From Atherinomorus stipes (lineage: Eukaryota; Chordata; Actinopteri; Atheriniformes; Atherinidae), in contig JALJCO010003469.1 of the NCBI GenBank assembly GCA_023101725.1, forward strand, positions 62,001 through 126,000: DNA of 64,000 nt. Direction: 5' to 3'. Position 1 is the stretch's first letter; each line of letters opens with the position of its first letter. The translations under genes were made by a program, and so were the position numbers. The notes below the pieces were generated by a model. It had not been told where the DNA came from. It worked only from the letters and a program-made list of their open reading frames with translations, and searched no databases. This document shows positions 36,570-48,461 of this stretch, piece after piece.

Positions 36570-37417
36570 ATTTATCTGACAGTTTTGTTGGCTTGGTTTT
36601 AAAAATGTTCTTTTTAAATACAATTTAAAAGCATTTTTTTTTTTATTTCACTAAATCATTAATTACTAAATTTTCATTTATTACTACTTTTTTAGTTTCT
36701 TGTTATTTAAATTACTACTGTAAATTGTCTTCATCTGGCCGTGGTCTCCAACTCTCGCTGGAGCGATTTGTGGAGTGTGAAATGGCGGGGATGAGAATCA
36801 GCATCTCCAAAATCTGAGACCATGGTCCTCACCCGGAAAAGGGTGGAGTGTCCTCTTCAGGTTGAGGGTGAAGTCTTGTTCCCGGTGGAGGAGTTCAAGT
36901 ATCTTGGGGTCTTGTTCACGAGTAAGGGAAGAATGGAGGGGAAGCTAGACAGGATTGGTGTGCCGTCTGCAGTGATGCGGACTGCGCATCGGTTTGTTGT
37001 GGTGAAGAAGAAGCTGAAATAGAAAAAATGAGATTGCAGGTACAATATACAAGCAGCCGGATTGAGTTTCCTCCACAGGGCAGCCGGGCTCTCCCTTAGA
37101 CATAGGGTGAGAAGCTCTGTCATCCAGGAGAGGTTCAAAGTAGAGCCGCTGCTCGTCCACAACCAGAGGAGCCAGATGAGGTGGCTCGGGCATCTCCTGG
37201 TGAGGTGATCCGAGCACATCCCACCGGGACGAGACCCTGAGAAGACCCTGGACACACTGGAAGGACTACGTCTCTCGGCTGGCCTGGGAACGCCTCGGGT
37301 ATGGGCTTCCCTGCATAGGCAGTTGCCCCACGACCCGACCTCGGATAAGCGGAAAGAAAATGGATGGATGAGTGAATTTAGCATTTTCTTTAACTGGAGG
37401 GTATGAATAATCTTTAG

Positions 37418-37420
<3 letters not shown>
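36570..37420. mobile_element. Tc1-type relic, copy 3, split by a LINE
   Basis: The left part (36570-36726) resembles 28500-28615. The right part (37371-37420) repeats GAATTTAGCATTTTCTTTAA and GGAGGGTATGAATAAT, as in copies 1 and 2. A LINE fragment lies between them, and a (TA)n array follows the right end. Confidence 0.6.
36727..37374 (+). mobile_element. 5'-truncated LINE (RTE/Rex3-like) reverse transcriptase fragment
   Basis: Encodes the C-terminal part of a non-LTR reverse transcriptase. One frame (36822-37022) gives VEEFKYLGVLFTSKGRMEGK followed by VPSAVMRTAHRFVVVKKKLK, a hallmark of fish LINEs. Later, in other frames, come a GHLL-type motif and a segment like DYVSRLAWERL near 37266. The 3' end ATAAGCGGAAAGAAAATGGA then ATGGATGAG fits the GATG-type tail of Rex3/RTE elements (family knowledge). 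Stops and frameshifts mean it is dead. The family name is likely but not certain. Confidence 0.8.

Positions 37421-37453
<33 letters not shown>
37421..37453. repeat. (TA)n microsatellite at a Tc1-type end
   Basis: About 30 bases of TA repeat directly after the right end of Tc1-type copy 3. Confidence 0.9.
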
Positions 37454-37457
<4 letters not shown>

Positions 37458-38628
37458 CATAGTTTTTTGTGGGCCTTAACAGCCTTAGGATATAACTGAT
37501 GTTATAACTGGAAAAGTGAAGGGAAAAAAGAATGGACAAAAGAATGAAAAATTCACGGCTGTAGTCCCTTTTTTCTCTCATTTTGTACCACATGGTGATT
37601 TGTTTAGAACAATTAACATGCCTTGTTTGTTTTCCCCCCAAAGATTAGTAAAAGAAAAATGACACGTAGCACAGATTCAGTGAAATTGGTAGAGCAGAGC
37701 CTAATCTGAAATGATATGAATTCAGGTCTGCATTCATCTGAAGACGGTCAAAAATAGAAAAGGAGCTAAGTGAGCAGTTTGTCCTCAGGTAATTTAGGTA
37801 ATTTCTTTTAATTTAATTGAGCTGACTGCTGGTCAAGGGATTATATTAAAAAACATGGATTTTCCATGCAAAAGAACATTCTGCCTTGCAGCTAGTATTT
37901 CTGAAGCCAGACACTGCACATCCCACCCCACCTTCACCCTTAGTCATAATTAAAAATGTACTACCACAACTTAGGAAATTAACATAACAATTTGCACACA
38001 CCTTTTAAACCAATTCCAGCTAGTACGGAGTAAATACCATGAGACTACATCTAACAGCTTAGTTAGGTTGAATTAGCTTAAATTTTCATTTAATTTTGGT
38101 GTTATTAAGCAAACTCAAAGCGTACCAATTTACAGCAATCCATATTTATACAGCGAAACATTTAGTTGTATACAAAACTTTAAAACACTCATCTTTGTTT
38201 TATAATTTCATTTTTTTACAGTGGACATCTAGTCCTGAACTCTGGCTGAACTTAAAGCAACATGTGTCCAATCACTGGATGAGTATCAAACTAATTTGTG
38301 GCAATTTGGCCCAAAAGGGTTCCCTCTGCTGTAAGCTGTCTCTGACCCAGCTCCAACGGCTGATCGTTTTTATAAGCAGCCTAAATCACCAAACAGCTAT
38401 GACATCCAACTTCCTATTGTTTTCAGACTACTGGTGGGTAAGTCCATATCTTTGACTCATTTCCTTTTACCATGTCTCCAACTGTCTGCTCTCATGCATC
38501 AGTTTGCCTCCCAGTTTGAAAACCATTTTACTTTAATATCACCATGTTTCAAACAAATAGAGCCAGCGAAATGAGGTGCATGAGTTTGTGTAAATAATTA
38601 TCCAGCATTTGAGAGTGAAACTTTAGAC
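37454..38628. other. Intronic sequence, no gene recognised
   Basis: A TTTTTTTACAG acceptor-like site at about 38212-38222 precedes an open stretch to 38455, but no donor or known protein supports an exon. Confidence 0.4.
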
Positions 38629-38633
38629 TTGGA

Positions 38634-39386
38634 CAGGGTTCCCACTCTTTTCTTGAAGTTATTTCCCAGGACACTTTCGGGACTTTTCCAGCTGCTACAA
38701 AATGAGTAGAGTTACAACATACTGTACAGTAATAAATTCCGCCCCATGCTTTTGAAGAAGTGTTCAACATTGTAGCTTATATTTTGTACAGCGATATAGC
38801 AGAGATTAAGCAGTGGCGAAACAGCAAAAAAGTAGCGAAGAAGTAGCGACAAAGTAGCGAAGGAGAGACAAAGTACAAACAAAACAGAGACGAAGCAGAG
38901 ACGAAGCAGCGACGAAGCAGTGACGAAGTAGCAACGAATTAGCGAAGGAGACACAAAGTACAGACGAAGCAGAGACAAAACAGCAATGAAGCAATGACGA
39001 AGTAGAAACTAAGTACAGACAAAGCAGTGACGAAGCAGAGATGAAGTAGTGAGGAAGCAGGGACGAAGCAGCAACAAAGCAGTGACGAAGCGGTGATGAA
39101 GCGGAAACGAAGCAGAAATGAAGCAGAGACAAAGCAGAGACAAAGCAGTGACGCTTCAGCTCAATGATTCCATTTAAAAGCAGCTGAAAACAAACGTGCG
39201 CTAAACGTTTAACCTGTTTGCATTCAGCCACAATGGGAAGAGAAGCAGAGGGAGGAAAAATAATTTTCCAGGGCAGCTCAAGCTTTTCCAGGACATTTTA
39301 CTCTTTTTCTCATTTTCCATGTGTTTTCCATGACTGGAAAAATCTTCAATCATTTTCCAGGTTTTCCAGGACGTGTGGGAACCCTG
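38634..39386. mobile_element. hAT-like non-autonomous element with internal minisatellite
   Basis: The ends CAGGGTTCCCAC and GTGGGAACCCTG are perfect inverted repeats, and TTGGA flanks both sides (38629-38633 and 39387-39391). Ends of this type are known from fish hAT elements. Most of the interior is an 11-bp tandem repeat. Confidence 0.8.
38812..39153 (+). repeat. Minisatellite, ~11-bp unit GAAGCAGNGAC
   Basis: Roughly 30 degenerate units such as GAAGCAGAGAC, GAAGCAGTGAC and AAAGCAGAGAC, with some units of other lengths. The long minus-strand open frame over it (a Ser/Leu/Phe/Val/Cys-rich repeat) is an artefact of the period. Confidence 0.85.
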
Positions 39387-39391
39387 TTGGA

Positions 39392-40931
39392 TCATACATT
39401 TTGTACATCTGTTGGTATTCATCTCCTGTTCAAGTTTGAGATGTGGCCTTAGAGATAAAACACTAGGCAGCTTTCAGCTCCACCCAGAATAGAAACCGTT
39501 CTTGTTTACATCCCACGCAGTGTGGGCCAGACATCCCACCTTCTCCTGTCTTGGCCTTTTGTTACTCTTGTTCTTCAACATTACAACACAGACCGGCACA
39601 AACTTATGCCTATTTCAGCTACATTTTGGACGAGTACATCAACAAAGAGCTCAGCGTAGCGTCCTCCCTGAGGGAAGTCAATCAAAGCCTCCCAGCGGTG
39701 AGCCATTTCTTCAAGCCTAGCTGATCATTTTCTCTCTAATATCCTCAGTCCCAGCAGCTCAGAGGCTGATCAATGTTGTTGAAAACAGAAAACTGTCCAT
39801 TCTGTCGGGGAGCGGCGGGCCAAGTGAAAAACACACTGAATTGATGACTTTGTAAATGGAAGCTGGGGTAAACTTGGTGACACCCACGGCTTCCCCCTGA
39901 AAACATGTTCCCCATCACCCTCATCACAAACAAATTAGCAATTCAGAGCGTGGCCCCGGGGTTGCCGAGTGTTTATGTGGATGCCTGGTGCGATGAAGGC
40001 TCACATTTGTTTCTTGTCGCTGACCTGTCACTCATTCAGCCATTACAGCTAAAGGCAACTCTGATTTTTAACCCCAAATGGTTTGACAGATGCTAGTTGC
40101 AACCAAAGAGGGGGAGCACGGAGAGAAAGACATAAAGGAGAGTAAAAGTGAAACGTTTGCCAACCTCATCCACTCCCCCCAAATCACCCCCTTACACTCA
40201 AACAAAGCCGGCATTATATCATCAAGGCTTTCAGGGAGAAATGCCCTTCACAAAAGTGGTGAGCTGGCACACTTCCTCTGCAGGATACATGGTGAGACTA
40301 GCTCCTTGTGTTTAAACATTGTTGTATTGGATCAATATCCCTAATTAGCACTTCTAAAACAGTCTAAAGTACTTGCCAGAGTTTTAGATTATATTTTCCA
40401 ACAAGAGGATCAATTATGTGTTTGAAGTGTCAGCTCACTTGTACTCGAATAATTCTCACAGTGTGCAGTGTAGTCTTTAAAAAGGAGACTTGTGGACTTC
40501 ACCGAAACATGAGGCTCAGCCTGAAAGCAGGGACCAGACTGTGTGTAGTGTTGATTAGATATATTTATCATGACATTTAATGCTGTTCATCAGCACATCC
40601 CTATACCAACAACAGGTGTTAAATGAGATTCGGTGTGAAGAGTGTTTGTAGGCTGACGAGAGAGAAGTGACGCCTTGTATTATGCAGGATCTCTTTACAT
40701 ATTCACAGCATAGATTTCAGCTTCACAGTATCTACAACATTCAAGTTGGTTTTTACACACTGAAAAAAACTTGAATGAGACATGTTTGCTTACTGTATGT
40801 AACATCCTTCTCTTTATTTTTCCTTTGTTAAATGGTCTCTCTGGAAAAGATAGAACAAACTGGCATGTCCTACAGCAGCTACTTGGATTTAATGACGTCT
40901 CCACTCGGCTTTAATGACGTTTCCACTAGGC
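39392..40931. other. Intronic sequence with one exon-like segment
   Basis: Unique-looking, slightly GC-richer sequence. Apart from the exon-like segment at 39619-39697, no gene or repeat was recognised. Confidence 0.4.
39619..39697 (+). other. Possible 79-nt exon of unknown gene
   Basis: Bounded by TATTTCAG at the left and GGTGAGC at the right, both reasonable splice sites. With one leading base the segment reads YILDEYINKELSVASSLREV then NQSLPA (26 codons, no stop); a second frame is also open. It does not resemble the next ASIC exon or a protein I know. It could be an alternative exon, a non-coding transcript's exon, or chance. Confidence 0.25.
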
Positions 40932-42619
40932 TTAAAGGGACAACATGTAACTTTATATAGTCAATTTTTGGGATTTATTAAAAAAACAACCTTGGCGGAA
41001 AGATTTACTAAATCTGCGGCACCTCTGACCTTGGCGTACACCCAAAATCTGGAGAAACGGGAAACTGTGACAGCCAAGGCAGAAGAATAAAAGCAAAGAA
41101 ATGATGTGAAATGTGACATTTGTGCAAAACAAAATATTAAAGTTATTTGGAAAAGTTTATAAAGAGGCATATTTGATATTAATAGTCTCAGAGGTGTATG
41201 TGCTCACACATGCAAGGTGAAACAAAATCAGGATTTATACAAGAGAAACAGGTGAAGTCTACTTTATTGAAGAACCCCAAACACTAAAATGTGGTCTGTT
41301 GTGAAATAAAACTTGTGACGTCCATTCACACGACTAAATAAGGCAGATAGTGTGCTGCCTATATGTGTGTATAAATGAGCTTCTACATGAATGACAATTA
41401 CCGTTAAAATGACATGATGACATGCTAAAGTGCTCATTAGTTTGGCGACAATCAAGATATTTCCCACCTGTAACTGTTCAGAGATTCTAGTGATTTTTGA
41501 TATTCAATTATATATGTAGCTATAAAGGCCGGCAACCCAATGCGTAAAGACGCACTATCTGCTGGAGGAAATGGTGCACGAAGTTCATATCAGAGATGCA
41601 TGAAACACAAGAAGCGGATCTGATGTATTTATATACTACAGTAGTTTTAGTGTTGTGCCCATTTCTAAAGAAGGTCTTTATTTTTCGCAACTCCATGGCC
41701 TTCTGTACACAGAAGTTCATTTGTGGATGCGGCTCCAAATGGGAGCATGATGTGCTGGGGAGTCACCGGTTTCCCCCTCCAACCACAGCTGGAGCACCAG
41801 TGACCAACTGGAATATCCAGGAAAGAAATATTATGTAACACCAAACGGATGTCAAAAACATCTCAGTAGTGTCTGTTCATGTTGGTTTTACCAGGTGAAA
41901 GAAATGAATAAATGATCTGAATCATGCGGCGCCTCAGACCTGCGTTTGGTTCTGGTGTGTCTGTGTCCTCCTCTGTCTCCATTCGGTCTCCACTTTAATG
42001 CCCACTGGAAACCGCCCGGTCCTCCGATGACACCTTTTCTACCTCTAAGCATCGCTGATGTTCATGCTGTGGCTTCTAAATAAAACTTTTTTTTTTTTTT
42101 TTTTGCAACGTGGTCTATCAGGATCTCACTCCTGTGGTCTCAGAAATTCTACTTTTTCAGTGTTTTACCCTCCCGAGCTGTCATGGAAATGTCGTTGATG
42201 AATATTTATCAAGGATGTTTCCTGACCTTTTATGGTAACCTTATGGGCGGAGCAAGGCGTTCCCTCAGGTGCGCCAACTTCAGAGTTGATTCTGATTTAT
42301 AAACGGAAACAGGCCTCGGACGTGCGTACGGATTCTTTTATAAATCGGAAAGTTTTTGTGCGGCGCACTTCCTGTTTTTCCTACCTCTGCTGCCAGTAAT
42401 GTGCTTTCCAACGCAAGGTTTTATAAATGAGGCCCCAGGTCCCATGATCCAATGAGAAACGGATCCGCTCCTGCAAAGATACCGTGTCAGCTTTTTGAAG
42501 AGGGCAGCCCCCTTGGAGCACCGACATGCGTCAAGTGCCTTATATTGACCCCGGAAATGATCTTTTATTACTCACATTAGGCTGATGTTTGGGTCAGAAG
42601 TTACATGTTATCCCTTTAA
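40932..42619. mobile_element. 1.7-kb TTAA-bounded element
   Basis: Starts TTAAAGGGACAACATGTAAC and ends GTTACATGTTATCCCTTTAA, inverted repeats with TTAA at both edges (40932-40935, 42616-42619). This fits piggyBac-type target choice. No transposase domain was recognised in either strand, so it is non-autonomous or a relic. It contains sequence of another element near 42290-42440. Confidence 0.75.
42290..42440. repeat. Possible Harbinger-like fragment inside the TTAA element
   Basis: Carries TGATTTATAAACGGAAAC, ATTCTTTTATAAATCGG and the end-like GTTTTATAAATGAGGCCCC, similar in style to the GATAAATGAGGGCCA end at 59700. No matching left end was identified. Confidence 0.35.
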
Positions 42620-42698
42620 TTTCATCAGGTGAACATTTATAATAAAAAATAAAGCACAAACTAAATTTTTCGCATGATTGAAAAACAGTGTTGTGCAC
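42620..42698. other. Short intronic spacer
   Basis: AT-rich sequence between two elements; nothing recognised. Confidence 0.4.
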
Positions 42699-43610
42699 AG
42701 TAGGATTGGCTGATATTCTCAAAAAACATCACAGTATTTTTTCAGAATATCTTGATAATGAATATCACAGTCTTTGGCCACACAGTACAGAGCTGGTAAT
42801 ATCCATTTGCACAACTTTTCATAGAGTGGGCAGCAGAAAAAACCTCTGCTAGTCGCTGCCACTACTGAATCACTCATGGGTTTTCCTTGTATGCAATGTG
42901 TAAAATATGTTAAGTCTTCTCTACACTTATGTACCTATTGGTTTAAAGAGTTTTCAGAAAAGCAGAAAAGAAAAACACCCTGGTGTAATGTTTAAATACG
43001 TAATAACACCTGCCAAAGTGTGTATTTCACAGTTTCATTGCAATTTTCCTTATTTTAAAATCACGGATGACATGGGAGGGGTGCACGGCAACACTGTTGC
43101 TCATTGAAAAGCATATAAATATTACATGAACAATACACTTCCATGCCAGTTTGCATAAGTCTCCAATAACACCTGAAAATCCCCCTAGATCTGTGGCCAC
43201 TCCTTAGAAAAAAGAAAAAAATTTAAATAGTCGCTAAATTGGCATTTTTGAGCAATGGTGAAGGGTCCACTTCCAGTTTGAACAGAATCACCTTTACAAG
43301 TGACAGAAGTGCATGCAACACATGATTAAATAAAGTATTATTATTAACAGTTTTTATTGTTCATCACTGTTTTTGTGATCATTTGAAGCTCAAATCAAAA
43401 TATTGCACAGCACCCCTCCACACTGCTTTGGTTTGCTCAGTTTCCTTGTTAACTCGCTCAGCTGAGCTTATCTGTGCTGCATGGGTTCGGTGCAGTTAAA
43501 TGTCATTGTGCCTTCAATGTGTAATAATGTCACATCATGATATGACATTTTCTACCATTGTCAAAAAAATCTGTATCATCGTGAACAAAATAATATTGCA
43601 CATCCCTCAT
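42699..43610. mobile_element. Possible hAT-like relic
   Basis: The left part TAGGATTGGCTGATATTC and the right part AATATTGCACATCCCTC are diverged inverted ends of the GGGATGTGC type. The interior has TTTGTGATCATTTGAAGCTC and other unique-looking sequence, with no transposase. Confidence 0.4.
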
Positions 43611-45270
43611 GTCAAGCCACAAAAAAGTAGATCATATGGTAAACAAATTCATACTGAGCACCTAATAGAACCCATAGTTGGCAAAGAATGAGCTTAAGAA
43701 AAAGCATAATTAACAGTTAGTGTATGTCTTGGCATCATCTGTATCAAGGAGAGGCAATTCAAATTGCATTCTGCAGCTGTCTTTATGAAAATGGGCTTTA
43801 AGTAATTATCCGGTGTAACCATGATGCCACATATTGTTTCAAGGCAAGTATAAGTCTAGTATGTTTTTACTCTCCAGATCGCCACCCAAGTCATCATTTT
43901 TTTGTTTTTTCAAAAGCTCTGGTAGCTGATTCACCTGCTTGAAATGCGACTGTTTCTGATGATGGCAACACAGCTGGATCAGCTCAGTCTGCATGCGTTA
44001 ACAGCTTTGTATGCTATGGAGTTTGTATTAGCACCAATAGAGCAATGTGCTTTCTGGATTATGATGAGAGTGCATAGTAACTCCAAACACTGCAGTGTGT
44101 GTGTGTGTGTGTGTGCTTCAACATGACAAAAATGAGCATGTCTTCCACCACACATTAAAAAAGTATCTGCATTAAAACATTTATATCATGAACAGATCTA
44201 CCTCAACAGTTTGTAAATTTATCACTTAAAAATCAAAAGCATTTAAACTACAAAACTTGAGTTAATGTCTTTGATGCCCCTTCATGCAGTCATATTCTCT
44301 TTGTAAATGCATGCATTGATCCAGGCGATGATAAAAAAAAAGTTAACTTTCATAAAAAAGCACTTAATTAAAATGTTTGTACAGTTTAAGGCAATAGACT
44401 TATTTTAATCTGTGATGCTGGTTCAAACAGCAGATCATCAAAAGTAAAATCCAGTCTGATTTTTGTCAAAGTCATGAGTATTGTCCCCTTATTAAGACAT
44501 GCATTTATAAAGAATGACAGAGGGTGATCTCTGTACTGTCATGTAAACCTCTACAAGGAAGCATCCTCTCACAAACAACTGGGAATTGAGTCATCCTTCA
44601 ATATAACAGACCAGATTGATTTCCAGGCCACCTGAGGAGTAAGGAAACATGAAATAAGGCAAATGAGGGGAACAAATTGTTTACATCCATGTTTGCATGC
44701 TAGCCACCTTCCTCTTCCTCGCTCTTGTTTGGTGTATTCCAACATTGCCATCACCCACTCCCAGCAGAGTGAAGCCATCAGCAGGATCCTGCAATGTTTG
44801 AGTGACATTCTTTGAATGTGTGATTTACAAACAGCTCTGCTCCACGGTGCTGCTCAACATGGGGCATCTTTTAACAGCAGTTTTAACCTCTTTTTGGATT
44901 AAAGTTGCAACATGAAAAGCATTCAACTCTCTAAAGCTCCAACTCCAGCAGTTAAACTCTTAAAAATTTACCTGTGTTCCTTTAAAACTAGGTTGTATGT
45001 TTTTAAGTTTGCAATGAACGAACACCATTAGCCTTACAGTGACTTGCAGGAGCCTATGACTGCACCTTTTTCCTCTCAATGGGGATCTATGAATAGGCTA
45101 TGCTAGTTTTGTAGCTGCTAGGAAGAAGGAAATAGGCTTCTTATCAAATCCTCCACTTATTTAACTGGCAGGCCAACTTTTTTTTTTTTAATTCATTCTT
45201 TTTCAAACCAAGTGGATGGCAACATATACAGTACATATTCATACACACACAAAAGTGAATGCATATACTG
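43611..45270. other. Intronic sequence with a (TG)n
   Basis: (TG)n at about 44095-44115. No gene recognised; open frames are short and without family. Confidence 0.45.
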
Positions 45271-45274
45271 AGTG

Positions 45275-45493
45275 GGGGGAATGTCGCAGGCTTTGGCACG
45301 GCAGACCTGGATTCGAGTCCCCGACACGGCACTCAGGCAAACCACCGTGGACCCCTAAGCAAGGTCCTTAACCCCCACCAACTGCTCCCCGGGTGCTTTA
45401 ATTAGCAGCCCACTGCTCTCAGATTCAACCTAAGATGGGTGGAAATGCAGAGAATGAATTTCCTAATTGGCACGCTAATTGGGATTAATAAAG

Positions 45494-45495
<2 letters not shown>
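45275..45495 (+). mobile_element. tRNA-derived SINE
   Basis: A polymerase III B-box-like GGATTCGAGTCC lies at 45309-45320. It is followed by CCTAAGCAAGGTCCTTAACC, ACTGCTCCCCGGGTGC and a tail ending TTGGGATTAATAAAGTATAA. This body and tail are typical of fish SINEs. The A box is poorly preserved, so the 5' end is degraded or truncated. A (TA)n array follows directly. Confidence 0.7.

Positions 45496-45551
<56 letters not shown>
45496..45551. repeat. (TA)n microsatellite at the SINE tail
   Basis: About 28 TA units starting in the SINE's A/T-rich tail. Confidence 0.9.
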
Positions 45552-45553
<2 letters not shown>

Positions 45554-47220
45554 GTTCCATAACCTAAATAATAATTTCTTTTTCAAACACACACACATGA
45601 TTTTTTTGTCCGAAAGGCTGAATTAAAAAATACTTACCGGGCCTTCCCCTTGTATTCATTTTGTCCAAAGTAATAAATCTGTTTAACAAATTTCTTATAT
45701 GCTAATGGAAAATGCTAAAAGGCTATGTGGGTAGACATTCACTCGAGCCATTATTTAGGCTACAATAGACCACAAAGATTGGAGGACTGCTAGTTTTAGC
45801 TGTAAATGTTTTGCTTTTTTCAGTGTCTTCATCAGGGTTAACTAATAGATCAGTGAGTTGGGCAACAATCCCCTCCTTATCCTTCGTATTGTAGTTATCT
45901 CAGTAGTGCTTCTGCTTTTGTGTACTTACCATTAAATCTGAATGACACATATAGAATTACTATTAAATAGCTGCCAAGCTTTGGTTTTATGACTGTTTCC
46001 ATTGTAACATTCATTTGTGTATGAATGCCATTCAGTATATATGTACTGTCGTAAAACAGAATGACAGCTGCTGCATTAAACAGTCTAAACAACACATTAT
46101 TTCTTTCCATGTTTCTATCCACCACTTCCATATTGGATGACAGCTCATTGTGGCTGCAGGTCTTATTAAATTCAATAACAGTCATGTCAGCTCAGGTTTT
46201 ATATATGTGCTGTTTGTCCATTGCTGACCCTAATTATTTAAATGTAGCACTAATCCTCAGAATCCAGGGGATTGTGAAACTGAATTAGGGTCAGCCAGAG
46301 GTTAATGATGGTCAGAATTACCTGGGTGGTTTTCAACGCCATCTTTTCAAAAACCTTCATTTAATGTGGCTGCTGTGTGGTGATTAAGGCTTGCGACTTG
46401 ACTTTGCAGATGTGCCCTTTTGTTGTCCAGGTTTGGAAATGTGGAATTCGTAGCAGCAACCAATCAGCTGTTTATTGGGGCCCGCTGCCAAAAGATTCTT
46501 TTATTAGACTTTTGTGTTTGTCAAATGTCATCAACAATACAAATACTCAAACAAAAAGAGCTCTTTAATTGTACAGATCCCAGTAGGTGAGCTGTCAAAG
46601 TTTCACTTCTTTTGATTTTTGTCAAAAGATTGTTAGTGTCTGATCTTTCAGTGGGTTACAGCCTGATCGATAAGAACTTGGGTGGCCACTTACATGTTCT
46701 GCATGAAAGCATTTTACTTCCCTGAAAAACAAAGCACCAAGGAAACTGAGTGAAGTTTCGTGGAAATACCAGCTGAGGTACTATGAGTGTAAAATGTGAA
46801 CGTTAATTCAATACCTCCTGGAAGCCTCTTTATGTTATTTCCACTTGAGCTTTTCTGCAGGCTGCATCACAGTCTGCCCAACCAGCAATGTTAAGGTAAG
46901 TAGTGATATAAGGAATCATAGAATACCGTTATAGATAATCATAGGGGACCTCGTAGGCATTTTCCCATATATTTTCAGCCAGATAAGCTTTCACTTTTCC
47001 TTCTGGAGGCTGTACGCTGGTGTAGGTATGTTCCTGCATGTTAGTTACATTACTATGAGATATATTATTGCGGAAGTTTTTATAACTGTGTTGTGAATTT
47101 TAATATTCCCAGACTGTGCTGCCTAAATTTACATCTCTAACCAGGTTCTGTCATGATCTTGTGACAGAACCTGGAACAGCTCCGTTACATCTTCTCTGCT
47201 CTTTACTGTTTTCTGCATCT
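45552..47220. other. Intronic sequence, no gene recognised
   Basis: No recognised repeats or coding matches. Open frames of 60-96 codons on both strands overlap and look random. Confidence 0.4.
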
Positions 47221-47224
47221 GCTT

Positions 47225-48168
47225 TCTACATCAGCGGTGCCACGTTCAGTCCTGGGGGAGCTGCAATCCTGCAACTTTTAGATGCAGCCCTTCTCCTACA
47301 CACCTGAATCAAATGAAAGTCTCGTTACCGGGCCGAAGAGCTGAATGACATGCGAGGTAATTCATGTTGGAGAAGGGATGCATCTATGCTTCCCTTACAT
47401 TAAAGACTTTGAAAAAAATTGGAAAAGACTCTAAGAAGACCCCCACCAGCTCACATCTAAAGGCGGTTTTTAGTCTCAGACTGAGATTTTACAGACTTTG
47501 AATCTTGCAGGGTCACTATTTACAAGACTACAACTACTGAAGATTCTGTCAGCACCATAGCAATCATAATAATACAATTTATTTTAAAAGCGGCTTATCA
47601 AAGCACCCAATGACATTGTAAACAGACAAACATTAATAGTAAGCTAAAACATAACATGCTCTTTCTAACTCTAAAACATTAAGTGACAGATATGTCTGTG
47701 TAGCATACAGTACAAAACATATCTATGTTAATTAGTATTTACTGTCAGAAATCTGATTGTCTGTCCTGCAATATGACAGCACAAGGTTCGCTTGAAAGAC
47801 TCCATGAGTCATGTGACTGCTTTTACAGCGAAGCCAACGTATGTTGAAAATCTGTATTTTAACGGCTCTGGTCAACGTATTTTGCAACTCTGAGTATTAA
47901 CGGATCTAGAAGTTGGCACCTGTTATCACTGCTGCCAGAGCTCATCTAATTTTTATTGAATATATATTAAAAAAATAAAAAAAAACAGATGCAGATTACC
48001 ATCTTAAAGATCGAGACTGCAGGGGCCGCCACAACTCCGGTAGAACTCCTGAAATTTACTAAAGACTTTTAGTCTGGAACAGTGAAAATTGTTTGGTGTA
48101 AGCGCAGCGTAACAGTTGCAGGACTGTGGCCCTCCTGGACTGAACTTGGCCACATCTGTTCTACACAG
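47225..48168. repeat. Opposed copies of a 'GTTGCAGGA' repeat; possible element ends
   Basis: GGAGCTGCAATCCTGCAAC (near 47258) and GTTGCAGGACTGTGGCCCTC (48115) are inverted relatives, and both adjoin a TTCAGTCC(T/A)GG-type phrase. They may be the ends of one element of about 0.9 kb or two opposed copies. A LINE-tail-like piece lies at about 47570-47620. Confidence 0.35.
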
Positions 48169-48461
48169 TCCTACTGGTGATTTGGCTACAGACATTCATT
48201 GAGAAGGAAAGTAATCTTGGAAGGTGCTAATCCCTGGACTGTTCTGAGAGAGGTTGCTAGTTTGAAATTAGTCCTGCTCAATGTCATCAGCAGTCATTGC
48301 CATTTTACACTTCTTTTTCCTATTGCAGCTCGCTGCTTTTACTTACTGTGCTGCACTTCATTCATGGTTTGGGTGCACAAAAATAAGTCTAATGAAATTT
48401 ATTACTCGTGGGTTGCAATGCCCAAAGCATTGCTTGGACTTTTCCTGCAGAAAATAACAGC

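Noticed and set aside
36857..37384. 175-codon minus-strand frame
   Set aside because: Antisense shadow of the LINE fragment, whose plus strand carries the recognisable reverse transcriptase motifs.
38212..38455. Possible exon after a TTTTTTTACAG acceptor
   Set aside because: No matching donor, no recognisable protein, and the surroundings are ordinary intron.
38806..39231. 141-codon Ser/Leu/Phe/Val/Cys repeat frame, minus strand
   Set aside because: It follows the 11-bp minisatellite period; no start context or family.
45309..45320. tRNA gene suggested by a B-box-like sequence
   Set aside because: The surrounding sequence does not fold as a tRNA by eye and continues into a SINE body and tail.
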